Part shown: in pieces, positions 43,278 through 51,639 of the stretch
How the letters are laid out: every line of letters starts with the position of its first letter
How positions within the stretch are numbered: position 1 is the first letter of the stretch
Assembly (NCBI GenBank): GCA_041648735.1
Contig: JBAZOO010000012.1
Location: 1 to 64,000, forward strand
Origin: JBAZOO01 sp041648735
GTDB taxonomy: Bacteria; Verrucomicrobiota; Lentisphaeria; Oligosphaerales; CAITYL01
Length of the DNA: 64,000 nt
Direction: 5' to 3'
The notes under the pieces: generated by a model
The model's database searches: none
Told to the model about the DNA's origin: nothing
Seen by the model: the letters and a program-made list of their open reading frames with translations, nothing else
Position numbers and translations under genes: made by a program

Positions 43278-44444
43278 ATGCACAGAAAATCATTCATTCA
43301 TGCGGTGGAGACGGCGCTGAAGCGGGCGCCGGTGGTGGCGTTGCTGGGGCCGCGCCAGGCGGGAAAGACCACGCTTGCCCGTCAAGTGGCGCGTTCCGGC
43401 CGCTTTGCCGGCGATGAAAAGCTGAACTACTTCGACCTCGAAAATCCGGCCCACATTGAACGGCTGGCCACGCCGATGCTGGCGCTGGGCGGGCTCACGG
43501 GACTGGTCGTTATAGACGAAATCCAGCTTCGCCCCGAGTTGTTTCCCGTGCTGCGCGTGCTGGCCGACCGGGAGCAGGATCCAGCACGGTTCCTGATTTT
43601 GGGCAGTGCTTCGCGCGACCTGATCCGGCAGGGCGCGGAGACGTTGGCCGGGCGCATCGAATTCGTGGAGGTAACCCCGTTCCATGCGCGGGAGACCGGC
43701 GCGGAGCAACTCGACACCTTGTGGCTGCGGGGTGGATTCCCCCCGTCATTCCTCGCGGATTCCGAGGAAACGAGCTGGCATTGGCGGGACAATTACCAGA
43801 AGACCTTCCTTGAGCGGGACATTCCGGCGCTGGGCATTCACATCCCGCCGATGACGCTGCGGCGGTTTTGGATGATGCTGGCCCATTACCACGGCCAGCA
43901 GTTCAATGCTTCGGAAATTGGCAAAAGCCTTGGCGTCGCCGACACCACCGCCAGCCGGTATTTGGATATCCTGACAGGAACGTTCATGGCCCGCAGGCTT
44001 TCTCCTTGGTTTGAAAATCTGGGCAAGCGGCAGATCAAGACCCCGAAAATCTACTTTCGCGATTCCGGCATTCTGCACCGGTTGCTGGGCATCCAGGAAC
44101 GTGAGCAGTTGCTGACACATCCCAAGCTGGGGGCATCGTGGGAGGGCTTCGCCTTGGAGCAGGTCATTCGTCTCAGCGGGGTGTCGGAGGAGGAGGCGTT
44201 TTTCTGGGGCGTGCATAACCAGGCCGAACTGGACCTGCTGCTGTTCAACGGCGGGCGGCGTCTCGGCTACGAAGTCAAATATACCGATGCGCCGAAGGTA
44301 ACTTCGTCGCAAAAACTGGCATTGGAGTGCCTGGGACTTGAATCCTTGACCATTGTAGTGCCGGGCGATGCGGATTATCCACTGGCCGACAAAATTCAGG
44401 TGCGGGGACTGGGGAATTTAGTGCGTAACGGATCGGGATTTTGA
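43278..44444 (+). CDS. AAA+ ATPase with DUF4143 domain
   Basis: The 388-residue protein has a P-loop LLGPRQAGKTTLARQ (about residues 21-35), a Walker B-like VVIDEIQLRPELFPVLR, and FLILGSASRDL as sensor 1. The DUF4143 region (about residues 190-350) shows SEIGKSLGVADTTASRYLDIL, a winged-helix-like part, and a restriction-nuclease-like end with AELDLLLFNGGRRLGYEVKY (a D-x14-ExK arrangement). These ATPases are common, patchily distributed and of unknown role, and often sit with toxin-antitoxin genes. The gene is less GC-rich than its neighbours, and its stop lies inside repeat B. Confidence 0.88.
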   Translation: MHRKSFIHAVETALKRAPVVALLGPRQAGKTTLARQVARSGRFAGDEKLNYFDLENPAHIERLATPMLALGGLTGLVVIDEIQLRPELFPVLRVLADREQDPARFLILGSASRDLIRQGAETLAGRIEFVEVTPFHARETGAEQLDTLWLRGGFPPSFLADSEETSWHWRDNYQKTFLERDIPALGIHIPPMTLRRFWMMLAHYHGQQFNASEIGKSLGVADTTASRYLDILTGTFMARRLSPWFENLGKRQIKTPKIYFRDSGILHRLLGIQEREQLLTHPKLGASWEGFALEQVIRLSGVSEEEAFFWGVHNQAELDLLLFNGGRRLGYEVKYTDAPKVTSSQKLALECLGLESLTIVVPGDADYPLADKIQVRGLGNLVRNGSGF

Positions 44445-44478
44445 TTTCAGGGGGCGAACCGGACGGGGGGGATAATTC
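44427..44478 (+). repeat. Direct repeat B flanking the ATPase gene
   Basis: The 52-base second copy covers the last codons and stop of the ATPase gene (AACGGATCGGGATTTTGA) and continues into GGGATAATTC. With repeat A it brackets the ATPase gene in direct orientation. A partial echo, GGCGGATAATTCACCC, follows at about 44520. Confidence 0.85.
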
Positions 44479-44671
44479 CTCCATCCCTACGCTTCCCCTG
44501 GGAACGCCGAGCTGAGACTCGGCGGATAATTCACCCGTCCCTTCGCGCCCTCTGTATCGAGAAAAAAGGGTGGAAGCAGAACCATAATCTTGTTTTGTGT
44601 TGCCGAACGTGACTTTTGAGCGGCGGCGAGCGTGCGAGCCGTCGTGCTCCAAAAGCTGGTTCGGCGAGTTG

Positions 44672-44888
44672 TCAAAGATCTCTTGGTGTCAGGCCGGTTC
44701 GGCGTGCGATTCGGGCGAGCATGTGAGGACCAAATTTCTTTGCCGTCATGAAATGCAAAGACGTAATCCGGCCAATCGGGGCGTGACAAGATTCGCTGAG
44801 ATGTACCGGCCTGGCGTTTGATTGACCAGCCGATGCGCAATAAAGCCGCCAAAACAAGGCGAGCCTTGCGAGCCGGCCAGTGACTCAT
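44672..44888 (-). pseudogene. HicA-type toxin gene with a 1-base frameshift
   Basis: From ATG 44888 the frame reads RKARLVLAALLRIGW, SIKRQAGTSQRILSRP and FAFHDGKEI, a HicA-like dsRNA-binding fold. The expected end, GPHMLARIARRTGLTPRDL, is present but one frame over; removing one T from the TTT in AAATTTGG (about 44730) restores the whole protein of about 71 residues. The start overlaps the hicB stop (ATGA). HicA toxins cleave mRNA, so loss may be tolerated only with the antitoxin retained. A sequencing error in the short homopolymer is an alternative. Confidence 0.65.
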
Positions 44889-45085
44889 GCCGGCACCGCA
44901 AACAATTCATCCAGTTCCGGGACGGTTTCGCCATGCTCCAGGCGGTCAGCAATGACACGAAGAGCGATGGTCTCGGCCTTGGAGACGGCATCAGACCTGC
45001 TGTCACCATAGGCCATCACACCGGGCAAATCCGGAATTTCGGCAATCCATCGACCGTCAGATTCTCTTTCGATTTCGATCTTCAT
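44885..45085 (-). CDS. hicB: HicB-family antitoxin
   Basis: The 66-residue protein begins KIEIERESDGRWIAEIPDLP then GVMAYGDSRSDAVSKAET, the partial RNase H fold of HicB antitoxins. It lacks the C-terminal DNA-binding extension of longer HicB proteins. It is upstream of and overlaps the hicA-like gene, an antitoxin-first order. It would bind and block HicA. GGAATGAAG-type residues precede the ATG, giving a weak site. Confidence 0.8.
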   Translation of the reverse strand: MKIEIERESDGRWIAEIPDLPGVMAYGDSRSDAVSKAETIALRVIADRLEHGETVPELDELFAVPA

Positions 45086-45639
45086 TCCTCAAATGCATCC
45101 TTCCACCTTCGTCTTTTCAATCTTTTCGATGGCCGAACTTGTTAGTCAACGGTTTTTCCGGGTTTGCCGGCCGAATCGGACGCGGCGGCGGCTGGCGGCC
45201 CAGCCTCTGCCACAAGCGGGTGGGCCGGCGGTTCCCGCCGTGGCGGGCCAGCAGAAGGGACTGTACCCGCCGCCCGGGGGAAAGCAAGCCACCGGGCAGG
45301 CCAACCCATTGCCTCTTGGTTTTCAGCAGGTTGCCACTAATCTTGGCAGGCCGGCTTGACGTGCGCCACTTCGGATGATAATAATTAATTGGCAATATGT
45401 GCTTGGAGATTTCAGCCAGGGGCAAGGCGTTGGCGCAAGCGCTGGACGGATTCCGCCAGTTCCTCCTGGAGCGTCGTGTGTGCCGGTGTGCTTGGGGACA
45501 GGAGGGAGGGGCGGCCCGGGTTGGAGTTCAGGCTTCAGCCGGGCTCATCTTCGACACTTTGACGCCCTTTTTGCTGGATTTTGAGCTTGCAGGCGGTGGA
45601 ATTTCCGGAAATGTTGTGCCTAAGATTCTTCAATTTTAT
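45086..45639. other. Gene-free part of the accessory island
   Basis: No open frame here looks like a real protein. The left half is GC-rich with short inverted repeats such as GGCCGGCGG/CCGCCGTGG near 45225. At about 45365-45400 an AT-rich tract (ATAATAATTAATTGGC) resembles a promoter but leads to no recognisable gene. It is probably composite DNA left by past insertions. Confidence 0.4.
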
Positions 45640-45689
45640 TAAAAACATGCTTGATGTTTACGTTTATTGTTCTATGATGTTGTGTCAAG

Positions 45690-45880
45690 ATGGAAGGACA
45701 CATCTTTTTCCGGAAAAAGAAAAGCGGCAAATACGAATATCTGCAACTCGTCGAGGGCGTCCGCGCCGGCGACAAGGTTCGCCAGCGGGTGCTGTTGACG
45801 CTGGGTACTTGTGAGGGGTGGATCGCCGGTGGCAAGCTGGATTCGCTGTTGGCTTCCGGCGCTCGGTTGAGCGACAAAGG
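45690..45880 (+). pseudogene. IS1634-type transposase N-terminal remnant
   Basis: The frame from ATG 45690 reads HIFFRKKKSGKYEYLQLVEG then GDKVRQRVLLTLG, a hallmark start of IS1634/IS4-like transposases. After about 60 residues the similarity ends and the frame continues into AT-rich sequence (to 46103) resembling an IS end (CATAACTCATTGATTATCAA at about 46012-46031). The DDE domain is missing, so this is a deletion derivative. AT-rich DNA at 45620-45689 is probably the left end. Confidence 0.65.
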
Positions 45881-46112
45881 GGCGATGTTTTCCGCAGTGA
45901 AATGCGGGGTTGTGCCGGCAAGGTTTTTCAGGCGGCTGGAGTGGCGGCTCCCCCGACCATCAGATTCGTGTGAAAACCGATTTTGTTGTGCCAACAACTT
46001 TTTGTCGTGTCATAACTCATTGATTATCAAGGAAGTCATTTTTAAAGTGTCGAAGACGAGCCAGGATGCACTGCTTGCGGCGAATTTATTTGGGACGGAG
46101 TGAGTGGCGGGC

Positions 46113-47813
46113 ATGAGCGAGGCTGACAACCGGCAGGGGCCGCGGATCGTCTGGCTGGACCTGAACGCGTCGCACGCCCACACCTCCCTGGCGCTGCCGC
46201 TGCTCCACGCGGCCTGCGTCCGGCAGGGCGTGCCCGGCCAGTGGGCGGCGGTGACGGCGACGGCCGCGGAGCCGCCCGGCACCAGCGCCGCCACCGTGGC
46301 CGCCCAAGCGCCGGAGGTGCTGGCCGCCACCGCCTGGCTCTTCACCGTGGACGCGCTGCTGGCGGTGGTGCGCCGGGTCAAGGCCTTGGATCCACGCTGC
46401 CGGGTCATCCTTGGCGGCCCCGAGTTCCTGGGCGACAACCTCCCCTTCCTGCGCCGCGAACCGGCGGTGGACGCCGTGCTGCGCGGCGAGGGGGAGGAGA
46501 GCTTCCCCCGCTGGCTCCGGCATTGGGACAAGCCGGCGCAGTGGCACGACATCCCGGGTCTCTGCTGGCTCGATCCCGCCACCGGCGCTTTTCACGACAA
46601 CGGCCGTGCCGCGCCCGCGGAGTTCGCAGCCCTGCCAGCGCCCTGGGAAAGCCCCTTCTTCGCCTGGGACCGCCCCTTCATCCAGCTCGAAACGGTCCGC
46701 GGCTGCCGGAACCGCTGTGCGTTCTGCACCAGTGGCGGCGACTGGCCGCTGCGGGCGTTGTCCCTGGAGGAAGTCCGCCGCCGGCTCGCCACGGTTCGGG
46801 CCCGCGGCATCCGCGAGGTGCGGCTGCTGGACCGGACTTTCAACGGCGAGCCGCGCCGGGCGCTGGAATTGCTCCGGCTTTTCCAGGCGGAATGCCCCGA
46901 GGCCCGGTTCCATCTGGAGGTGCATCCCGGCCTGCTCACGGCGGAGCTGCGCGCCGCCTTGGCCGCCGCGCCGCCGGGGCGCCTCCACCTCGAAGCGGGG
47001 TTGCAGACGACCCACCCCGCCGCGCTGGCCGCCTGTGGCCGGGCGGGCGAGCTGGAGCGCTGCCGCGAGGGGCTGGCCTTCCTCTGCGGACTCCGCAATC
47101 TGGAGGTGCATGTGGACTTGCTGGCGGGGCTGCCGGAGCTGCCCTTGGCGCATCTGCTGGCGGATTTGGCCTGGCTCGCGGGGCTGGGGCCGGCGGAAAT
47201 CCAGCTTGAGACGTTGAAAGTCCTGCCCGGCACGGCGTTGCGCGAGGCGGTGCCCCGCCGCGGCCTGGTTTTCGCCCCTGATCCGCCCTACGAGATCCTG
47301 CGGACTCCGCAAATGGCTGCCGCCGAACTACAGGCGGCCCGGCTGCTGTCGCGGGTGGTGGACGGCTTCTACAATGCGCCCCCCTGGCGGCCGGCGGTGT
47401 GTCAGGCCGTGGCGGACTGCGGTGCCGGGTTCCTGCTCGACTTGGTGGCGGAGCTGGAGCGGGCGGGGTGCGCCGGGCAGCCGTTGAGCCTGGAGCGGCG
47501 CGGCCGCTTCCTGCACGCCGTGGCGGCGGCGCGCTGTCCGGCGGCGGCGGCGCGGGTGGAGCTGGAGTGGCTGCGGGCGGGGCTGCCGCCGGCGGGGTGC
47601 CCCGGCGGCCGGCTCCACGCATGGAAAGGTGCGCCGCCGGCCGGGGCGGAGCTGGTCGAGCGGCATCCGGGCTGCGATCCGGCGCGGCTCTCCGGCCATG
47701 TCCGAGTGTTTTGCCTGGAGCAGGGGGCGGTCCGGCATTGGCTGGCGTTCGACCGGGCCGTGGAACCGACCCGCCCCGTCGCCCGCTGGCGGTGCCCTGG
47801 CGGCGGCAGTTGA
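46113..47813 (+). CDS. B12-binding-type radical SAM protein (DUF4080-like)
   Basis: The 566-residue protein has an N-terminal cobalamin-binding-like domain (about residues 1-140: VWLDLNASHAHTSLALPLL, VILGGPEF, GEGEESFPRWL) and a radical SAM domain with CRNRCAFCTS at about residues 199-208. The C-terminal part (about residues 400-560) matches the DUF4080 arrangement of this subfamily. The classic B12-ligating DxHxxG is not evident, so cobalamin binding is uncertain. Function is unknown; relatives are common in anaerobes. Two GCGGACTCCGC palindromes lie in the gene. I start at ATG 46113; a GTG lies 9 bases upstream. Confidence 0.8.
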   Translation: MSEADNRQGPRIVWLDLNASHAHTSLALPLLHAACVRQGVPGQWAAVTATAAEPPGTSAATVAAQAPEVLAATAWLFTVDALLAVVRRVKALDPRCRVILGGPEFLGDNLPFLRREPAVDAVLRGEGEESFPRWLRHWDKPAQWHDIPGLCWLDPATGAFHDNGRAAPAEFAALPAPWESPFFAWDRPFIQLETVRGCRNRCAFCTSGGDWPLRALSLEEVRRRLATVRARGIREVRLLDRTFNGEPRRALELLRLFQAECPEARFHLEVHPGLLTAELRAALAAAPPGRLHLEAGLQTTHPAALAACGRAGELERCREGLAFLCGLRNLEVHVDLLAGLPELPLAHLLADLAWLAGLGPAEIQLETLKVLPGTALREAVPRRGLVFAPDPPYEILRTPQMAAAELQAARLLSRVVDGFYNAPPWRPAVCQAVADCGAGFLLDLVAELERAGCAGQPLSLERRGRFLHAVAAARCPAAAARVELEWLRAGLPPAGCPGGRLHAWKGAPPAGAELVERHPGCDPARLSGHVRVFCLEQGAVRHWLAFDRAVEPTRPVARWRCPGGGS

Positions 47814-48063
47814 GTGCAGGGCGGGCCGGGGGGGGCAGTTTCCCCTTTTCCCAATCCAAGCATGTCGGCGAGCGCCGCGAAGCGGCACGGGTTGCGGAGC
47901 GAGGACGCTCCGCCTACTTTCTTCCTAACGCCCGCGGAAGTAGGTGGCACCGTCCTCGGTGCCACAACCAAAACGTGCCGGTTCCGGCGAAAATCGGCCA
48001 GCTTGCAAGACGTGCGCCTTGGGGACGGCAGCCGGCGGGCCGGAACAAGAGCGGGGCGCGGGG
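47814..48063. repeat. Intergenic hairpin repeats between the radical SAM gene and lysA
   Basis: No gene is seen. A 22-bp motif at 47870-47891 matches 5209-5230. GCGGAGCG-AGGA-CGCTCCGC forms a perfect 8-bp hairpin at 47894-47913, and GTGGCACCG-TCCT-CGGTGCCAC a 9-bp hairpin at 47944-47965. The hairpins resemble those at 8485-8531 in their four-base loops. They may terminate transcription from both convergent genes. Confidence 0.6.
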
Positions 48064-49338
48064 TCAGGCGGGGCGGAGGTGGCTGGGGACGTGGACGTTG
48101 CGGATCAGGTCCTGGAAGCCCTCGCGGTCGCGGACCAGCCAGTGGCGGTCGCCGTTGACCAGGACTTCGGCGGGGCGGAGGCGGCCGTTGTACTGGTAGC
48201 TCATGACGTAGCCGTAGGCGCCGGCGTTCTCGACGACGACCAGGTCGCCGACCTGGGTGCCGGCGGGCAGCGGCCGGTCCTTGACCCAATAGTCGGTGTT
48301 CTCGCAGATCTGGCCGCAGAGGCCGACGTTGCGGCGTTCCTCGTGCTCGCGGCCGTCCACGTAGATGTGGTGGTAGGCGCCGTACATGGCTGGGCGGGCG
48401 AGGGTGTTCATGCCGACGTCTGTGCCGAGGATGCGGGTGTAGCTGTCCTTGATGCAGTGGACGCGGCCGATGAGGTAGCCGGCGTCGCCGACGAAGTAGC
48501 GGGCGGGCTCCATCATCAGGCGTGGGGGCTTGAGGCCGTATTCGGCGACCTTGCGCTGGAAGACGGTGGCGATCTGGCGGGCGGTCTCGTCGAGGTCGAG
48601 GGCCGGCTCGCCGTGGCGGTAGGGGATGCCGAGGCCGCCGCCGAGGTCAATGAAGTCGAAGGTGATGTCCAGCTCGCGGCCGACCCGGCCGATGATGTCC
48701 ATCAGCATTCCGGTGATCAGGGCGAAGTATTCCGGCTCGACCATGCAGGAGCCGGGCATCATGTGGGCGCCGAAGCGGGTGATGCCGGCGTCCTTGGCGG
48801 CCTTGTAGGCGGCGAGGACGTGGTCGGGGTGGACGCCGAACTTGGCCTTGGGGCCGGCATTGGTCACGAAGTCGCCGAGGGCGCTTTTGCCGTAGCCGGG
48901 GTTGACGCGGAAGGAGAGGAGTCCGGGCTTGCCGAACTGGAGGACGCGGGGCAGCAGGGAGGGGTCGTCGAGGTTGAAGATGACGCCGCTTTCCAGCCCC
49001 TGCTTGATGTCGTCGTCGGAGAGGAAGTTGCCGCTGAACATCACGTCCTCGCCGCCGAGGCCGATCTCGCGGGCGAGGAGGATTTCGTTGACGCTGGCGG
49101 CATCGATGCCGGCGCCTTCCTGGCGGAGGATGTTGGCGATGGCCAGGTTGTTGCAGCACTTGATGGCGTAGAAGAAGCGGAAGTCGGAGTAGTGCTTCTG
49201 GAAGGCGGCGATGGCGCGGCGGAAGTTGGCGCGGATGCGGTTTTCCTCGTAGACGTAGGTGGGGGTGCCATAGGTCTCGGCGAGGGTGGTCACCGGCACG
49301 TCTTCGATCTGGATGCGGGAGAGGCTGTCGATGCGCAT
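48064..49338 (-). CDS. lysA: Diaminopimelate decarboxylase
   Basis: The 424-residue fold-type III PLP enzyme makes lysine from meso-diaminopimelate. The PLP Lys is in FFYAIKCCNN, the phosphate loop in DLGGGLGIPY, and the C-terminal sites are MEPARYFVG, GMNTLARPAMYGAYHHI, LCGQICENTD with the catalytic Cys, and NAGAYGYVMSYQYNGRLRPA. HMMPGSCMVEPEYF replaces the common HIGSQ loop, as in some divergent LysA. It shows that the cell uses the diaminopimelate route. TATAGT at 49409-49414 on the minus strand is a likely -10. Confidence 0.9.
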   Translation of the reverse strand: MRIDSLSRIQIEDVPVTTLAETYGTPTYVYEENRIRANFRRAIAAFQKHYSDFRFFYAIKCCNNLAIANILRQEGAGIDAASVNEILLAREIGLGGEDVMFSGNFLSDDDIKQGLESGVIFNLDDPSLLPRVLQFGKPGLLSFRVNPGYGKSALGDFVTNAGPKAKFGVHPDHVLAAYKAAKDAGITRFGAHMMPGSCMVEPEYFALITGMLMDIIGRVGRELDITFDFIDLGGGLGIPYRHGEPALDLDETARQIATVFQRKVAEYGLKPPRLMMEPARYFVGDAGYLIGRVHCIKDSYTRILGTDVGMNTLARPAMYGAYHHIYVDGREHEERRNVGLCGQICENTDYWVKDRPLPAGTQVGDLVVVENAGAYGYVMSYQYNGRLRPAEVLVNGDRHWLVRDREGFQDLIRNVHVPSHLRPA

Positions 49339-49408
49339 GGGTGGACCTCGGGGCGGGGCGACGGGTGCGGCGGTGGCCGGGCGGCAGGGTTGCCGGCGAA
49401 AAGCCGGT

Positions 49409-49414
49409 ACTATA
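49409..49414 (-). promoter_or_regulatory. Putative -10 element of lysA
   Basis: On the minus strand this reads TATAGT, 71 bases before the lysA start. It overlaps the stop codon of queC, the upstream gene on the same strand. No good -35 box is seen. Confidence 0.4.
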
Positions 49415-50141
49415 AACGGTCGCCGGCCGCCAGGGGGTCGGCGAGGCCGGCCTGCTGGAAGGCCTGGGCACGTTCGACGCAGGTGGGGCAGGCGCCGCAG
49501 GGGCGGTCGCCGCCGCGGTAGCAGCTCCAGGTGTGGGCGAAATCGACGCCGAGCCGGCGGCCGATGGCGATCTCCGCCGCCTTGGTGAGCCGGCAGAAGG
49601 GCGCCTCGATGCGCACCGGCCGGTGGCGGTTGAGCGCCAGCACGGCATTGGTCCGCTCCACGAACTCGGCGGTGCAGTCCCAGTAGCCGTACTCGTCCTG
49701 GGCCTGGGCGCCGTAGAAGACGCGGTGGCAGCCCCGGGCCTCGGCGTAGGCGGCGGCGAGGGCGAGGAGGGTCAGGTTGCGGTTGGGGACGTAGGTGGGG
49801 GGCTGCCGCCGCTGGGCGGCGTCCAGCGCCGCCAGTTCCGGCACCTCGTCGCCGCCGGCGACGAGGGTGGTGGCGCCGGCCATCAGGTCGCGGAAGAAGC
49901 CGAGGTCGAGGATGTGGTGTTCCCGGACGGCCGGCTGCAGGGCGCGGGCCTGCCAGGCGGCCATTTCCAGTTCGCGGCCGTGCTTCTGGCCATAATTGAA
50001 GGAGAGGGCGTAGAGGGGGGCGGCGCCGAGGTCCTTGGCGACGTGGTGGAGGAGGACGGTCGAGTCCAGGCCGCCGCTGAGCAGCACGACCGCCGGCGCC
50101 GGCGCCGCCGGCCGTTCCGGGTCAACAGGTTCCGTGGCCAT
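49410..50141 (-). CDS. queC: 7-cyano-7-deazaguanine synthase
   Basis: The 243-residue enzyme converts 7-carboxy-7-deazaguanine to preQ0 for queuosine. It has the PP-loop LLSGGLDSTVLLHH (residues about 19-32), YALSFNYGQKHGRELE, TYVPNRNLTLLALAAAYAE and the C-terminal zinc site CYRGGDRPCGACPTCVERA (Cys positions about 210-225). The length is typical. No other queuosine gene is in the window. lysA follows 71 bases later on the same strand. ATG 50141 precedes the PP-loop by the usual short lead. Confidence 0.93.
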   Translation of the reverse strand: MATEPVDPERPAAPAPAVVLLSGGLDSTVLLHHVAKDLGAAPLYALSFNYGQKHGRELEMAAWQARALQPAVREHHILDLGFFRDLMAGATTLVAGGDEVPELAALDAAQRRQPPTYVPNRNLTLLALAAAYAEARGCHRVFYGAQAQDEYGYWDCTAEFVERTNAVLALNRHRPVRIEAPFCRLTKAAEIAIGRRLGVDFAHTWSCYRGGDRPCGACPTCVERAQAFQQAGLADPLAAGDRL

Positions 50142-50260
50142 GGGGTCTGATCCTTGGAGGGTCGCGAGGGGCAAGGGGCTGGGTGAGCTTGGCAGTGTAG
50201 CCTTTCCGTTCCGGGATTCAACCGGTGGGAGGGGGCGGTGGTTGCGGTTGGCGGGCCGGC

Positions 50261-50266
50261 TATAGT
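50261..50266 (+). promoter_or_regulatory. Putative -10 element of hom
   Basis: TATAGT lies 37 bases before the hom start in the divergent queC-hom spacer. The -35 region is GC-rich and not clear. Confidence 0.4.
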
Positions 50267-50303
50267 ACTTCGATTTTGGCAATTCAAAGGCAGAGGCGGA
50301 GCC

Positions 50304-51599
50304 ATGAAACAGGTCAAGGTGGGGATCATCGGGTTTGGGACCGTCGGCGCGGGCGTCGCGGAATGCCTGCTCAAGAACGGGGAGCTGCTGGCGGCGCGGA
50401 CCGGGGTGAAGCCGGTGCTGGCGGCGGTGGCGGACCTGGACATCACGACCGACCGCGGCGTGGCGTTGCCGGCGGGGGTGCTCACCCAGGAGGTGAACCG
50501 GGTGCTGGAGGATCCGGCGATCGAGATCGTGGTCGAGCTGGTCGGCGGCACGACCGTCGCCAAGGAGTTCATCCTCCGTGCCCTGCGGGCCGGCAAGGCG
50601 GTGGTCACGGCCAACAAGGCGCTGCTGGCCAAGTTTGGGGGGGAGCTGTTCGCCGCGGCGGAGAAGGGCGGCGCCGACCTGTATTACGAGGCGAGCGTCG
50701 GCGGCGGCATCCCGATCATCAAGGCGCTGCGCGAGGGGCTGGCCGCCAACCGGTTCCATGCGATCATCGGCATCCTCAACGGCACCTGCAACTACATCCT
50801 GACCCGGATGGAGCAGGAGGGGGCACCGTTCGCCGAGGTGCTGAAGGCGGCGCAGGCGGCCGGCTACGCCGAGGCGAACCCGGCGCTGGACGTGGATGGC
50901 ATCGACACCGCGCACAAGGCGACGATCCTGGCCTCGCTGGCCTTCGGCGAGTGGTTCCGGCTTGAGCAGATGCATGTCGAGGGGATCCGCGAAGTGGCGC
51001 TGCAGGACATCCAGTACGCGGCGACGCTGGGCTACCGGATCAAGCTGCTGGCGATCATCCGCGAGGCGGGCGGGCAGGTCCAGCTCCGGGTGCATCCGGC
51101 CCTGATCCCGGCGCGCTCGCTGCTGGGCACCGTGGACGGGGTGTTCAACGCGGTCCTGGTCAACGGCGAGCCGGTCGGCACGACCCTCTACTACGGGCGC
51201 GGCGCCGGGCGGGACGCCACCGCCAGCGCGGTGGTCGCCGACATCCTCGACGTGGGGCGCAACTTGGCGGGCGGCAGCCGCCGGCGCATTCCCGCCTTCC
51301 GGCACCACCGCGCCTTCCAGGATGTGCTGCCGGCCAGTGAAATCCGCAGCCGCTACTACCTCCGCTTCCAGGTCCAGGACCGCCCCGGGGTGCTGGCGCT
51401 GATCGCCGGCGTCTTCGGCCAGCACAGCATCAGCATTGCCAGCGTCACCCAGAAGGAGGCGGCGGCCCCGAGCGTGCCGATTGTCATCCTCACCCACGAG
51501 GCGCGCGAAGCCGACATGCAGGCGGCGCTGGCCGAGCTGCGCGGCTTCGAGGAGGTCACCGAGAAGCCGGTGTTGCTGCGGATCGAGGAGCTGCCGTGA
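50304..51599 (+). CDS. hom: Homoserine dehydrogenase
   Basis: The 431-residue enzyme reduces aspartate semialdehyde to homoserine for threonine and methionine. It has the nucleotide loop VGIIGFGTVGAGVAECL, VVTANKALLAKFG, the family signature ANPALDVDGIDTAHKATILA with the catalytic Asp and Lys, and YEASVGGGIPIIKALREG. A C-terminal ACT domain (about residues 350-430) suggests threonine feedback control. AGAGGCGGAG precedes the ATG. The corrinoid-activation-like gene follows 40 bases downstream. Confidence 0.94.
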   Translation: MKQVKVGIIGFGTVGAGVAECLLKNGELLAARTGVKPVLAAVADLDITTDRGVALPAGVLTQEVNRVLEDPAIEIVVELVGGTTVAKEFILRALRAGKAVVTANKALLAKFGGELFAAAEKGGADLYYEASVGGGIPIIKALREGLAANRFHAIIGILNGTCNYILTRMEQEGAPFAEVLKAAQAAGYAEANPALDVDGIDTAHKATILASLAFGEWFRLEQMHVEGIREVALQDIQYAATLGYRIKLLAIIREAGGQVQLRVHPALIPARSLLGTVDGVFNAVLVNGEPVGTTLYYGRGAGRDATASAVVADILDVGRNLAGGSRRRIPAFRHHRAFQDVLPASEIRSRYYLRFQVQDRPGVLALIAGVFGQHSISIASVTQKEAAAPSVPIVILTHEAREADMQAALAELRGFEEVTEKPVLLRIEELP

Positions 51600-51639
51600 A
51601 GGATCGGAGTCATGAAGCCTGAAATCGGAAGGAGTTGCC

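Noticed and set aside
43278..44444. Transposase or IS interpretation of the repeat-bracketed gene
   Set aside because: The protein is clearly a P-loop ATPase with DUF4143, not a transposase, and the flanking repeats are direct rather than inverted.
45117..45425. Open frame of 102 codons in the accessory island
   Set aside because: It is Arg/Pro-rich with no motif and no ribosome site; the region looks like composite non-coding DNA.
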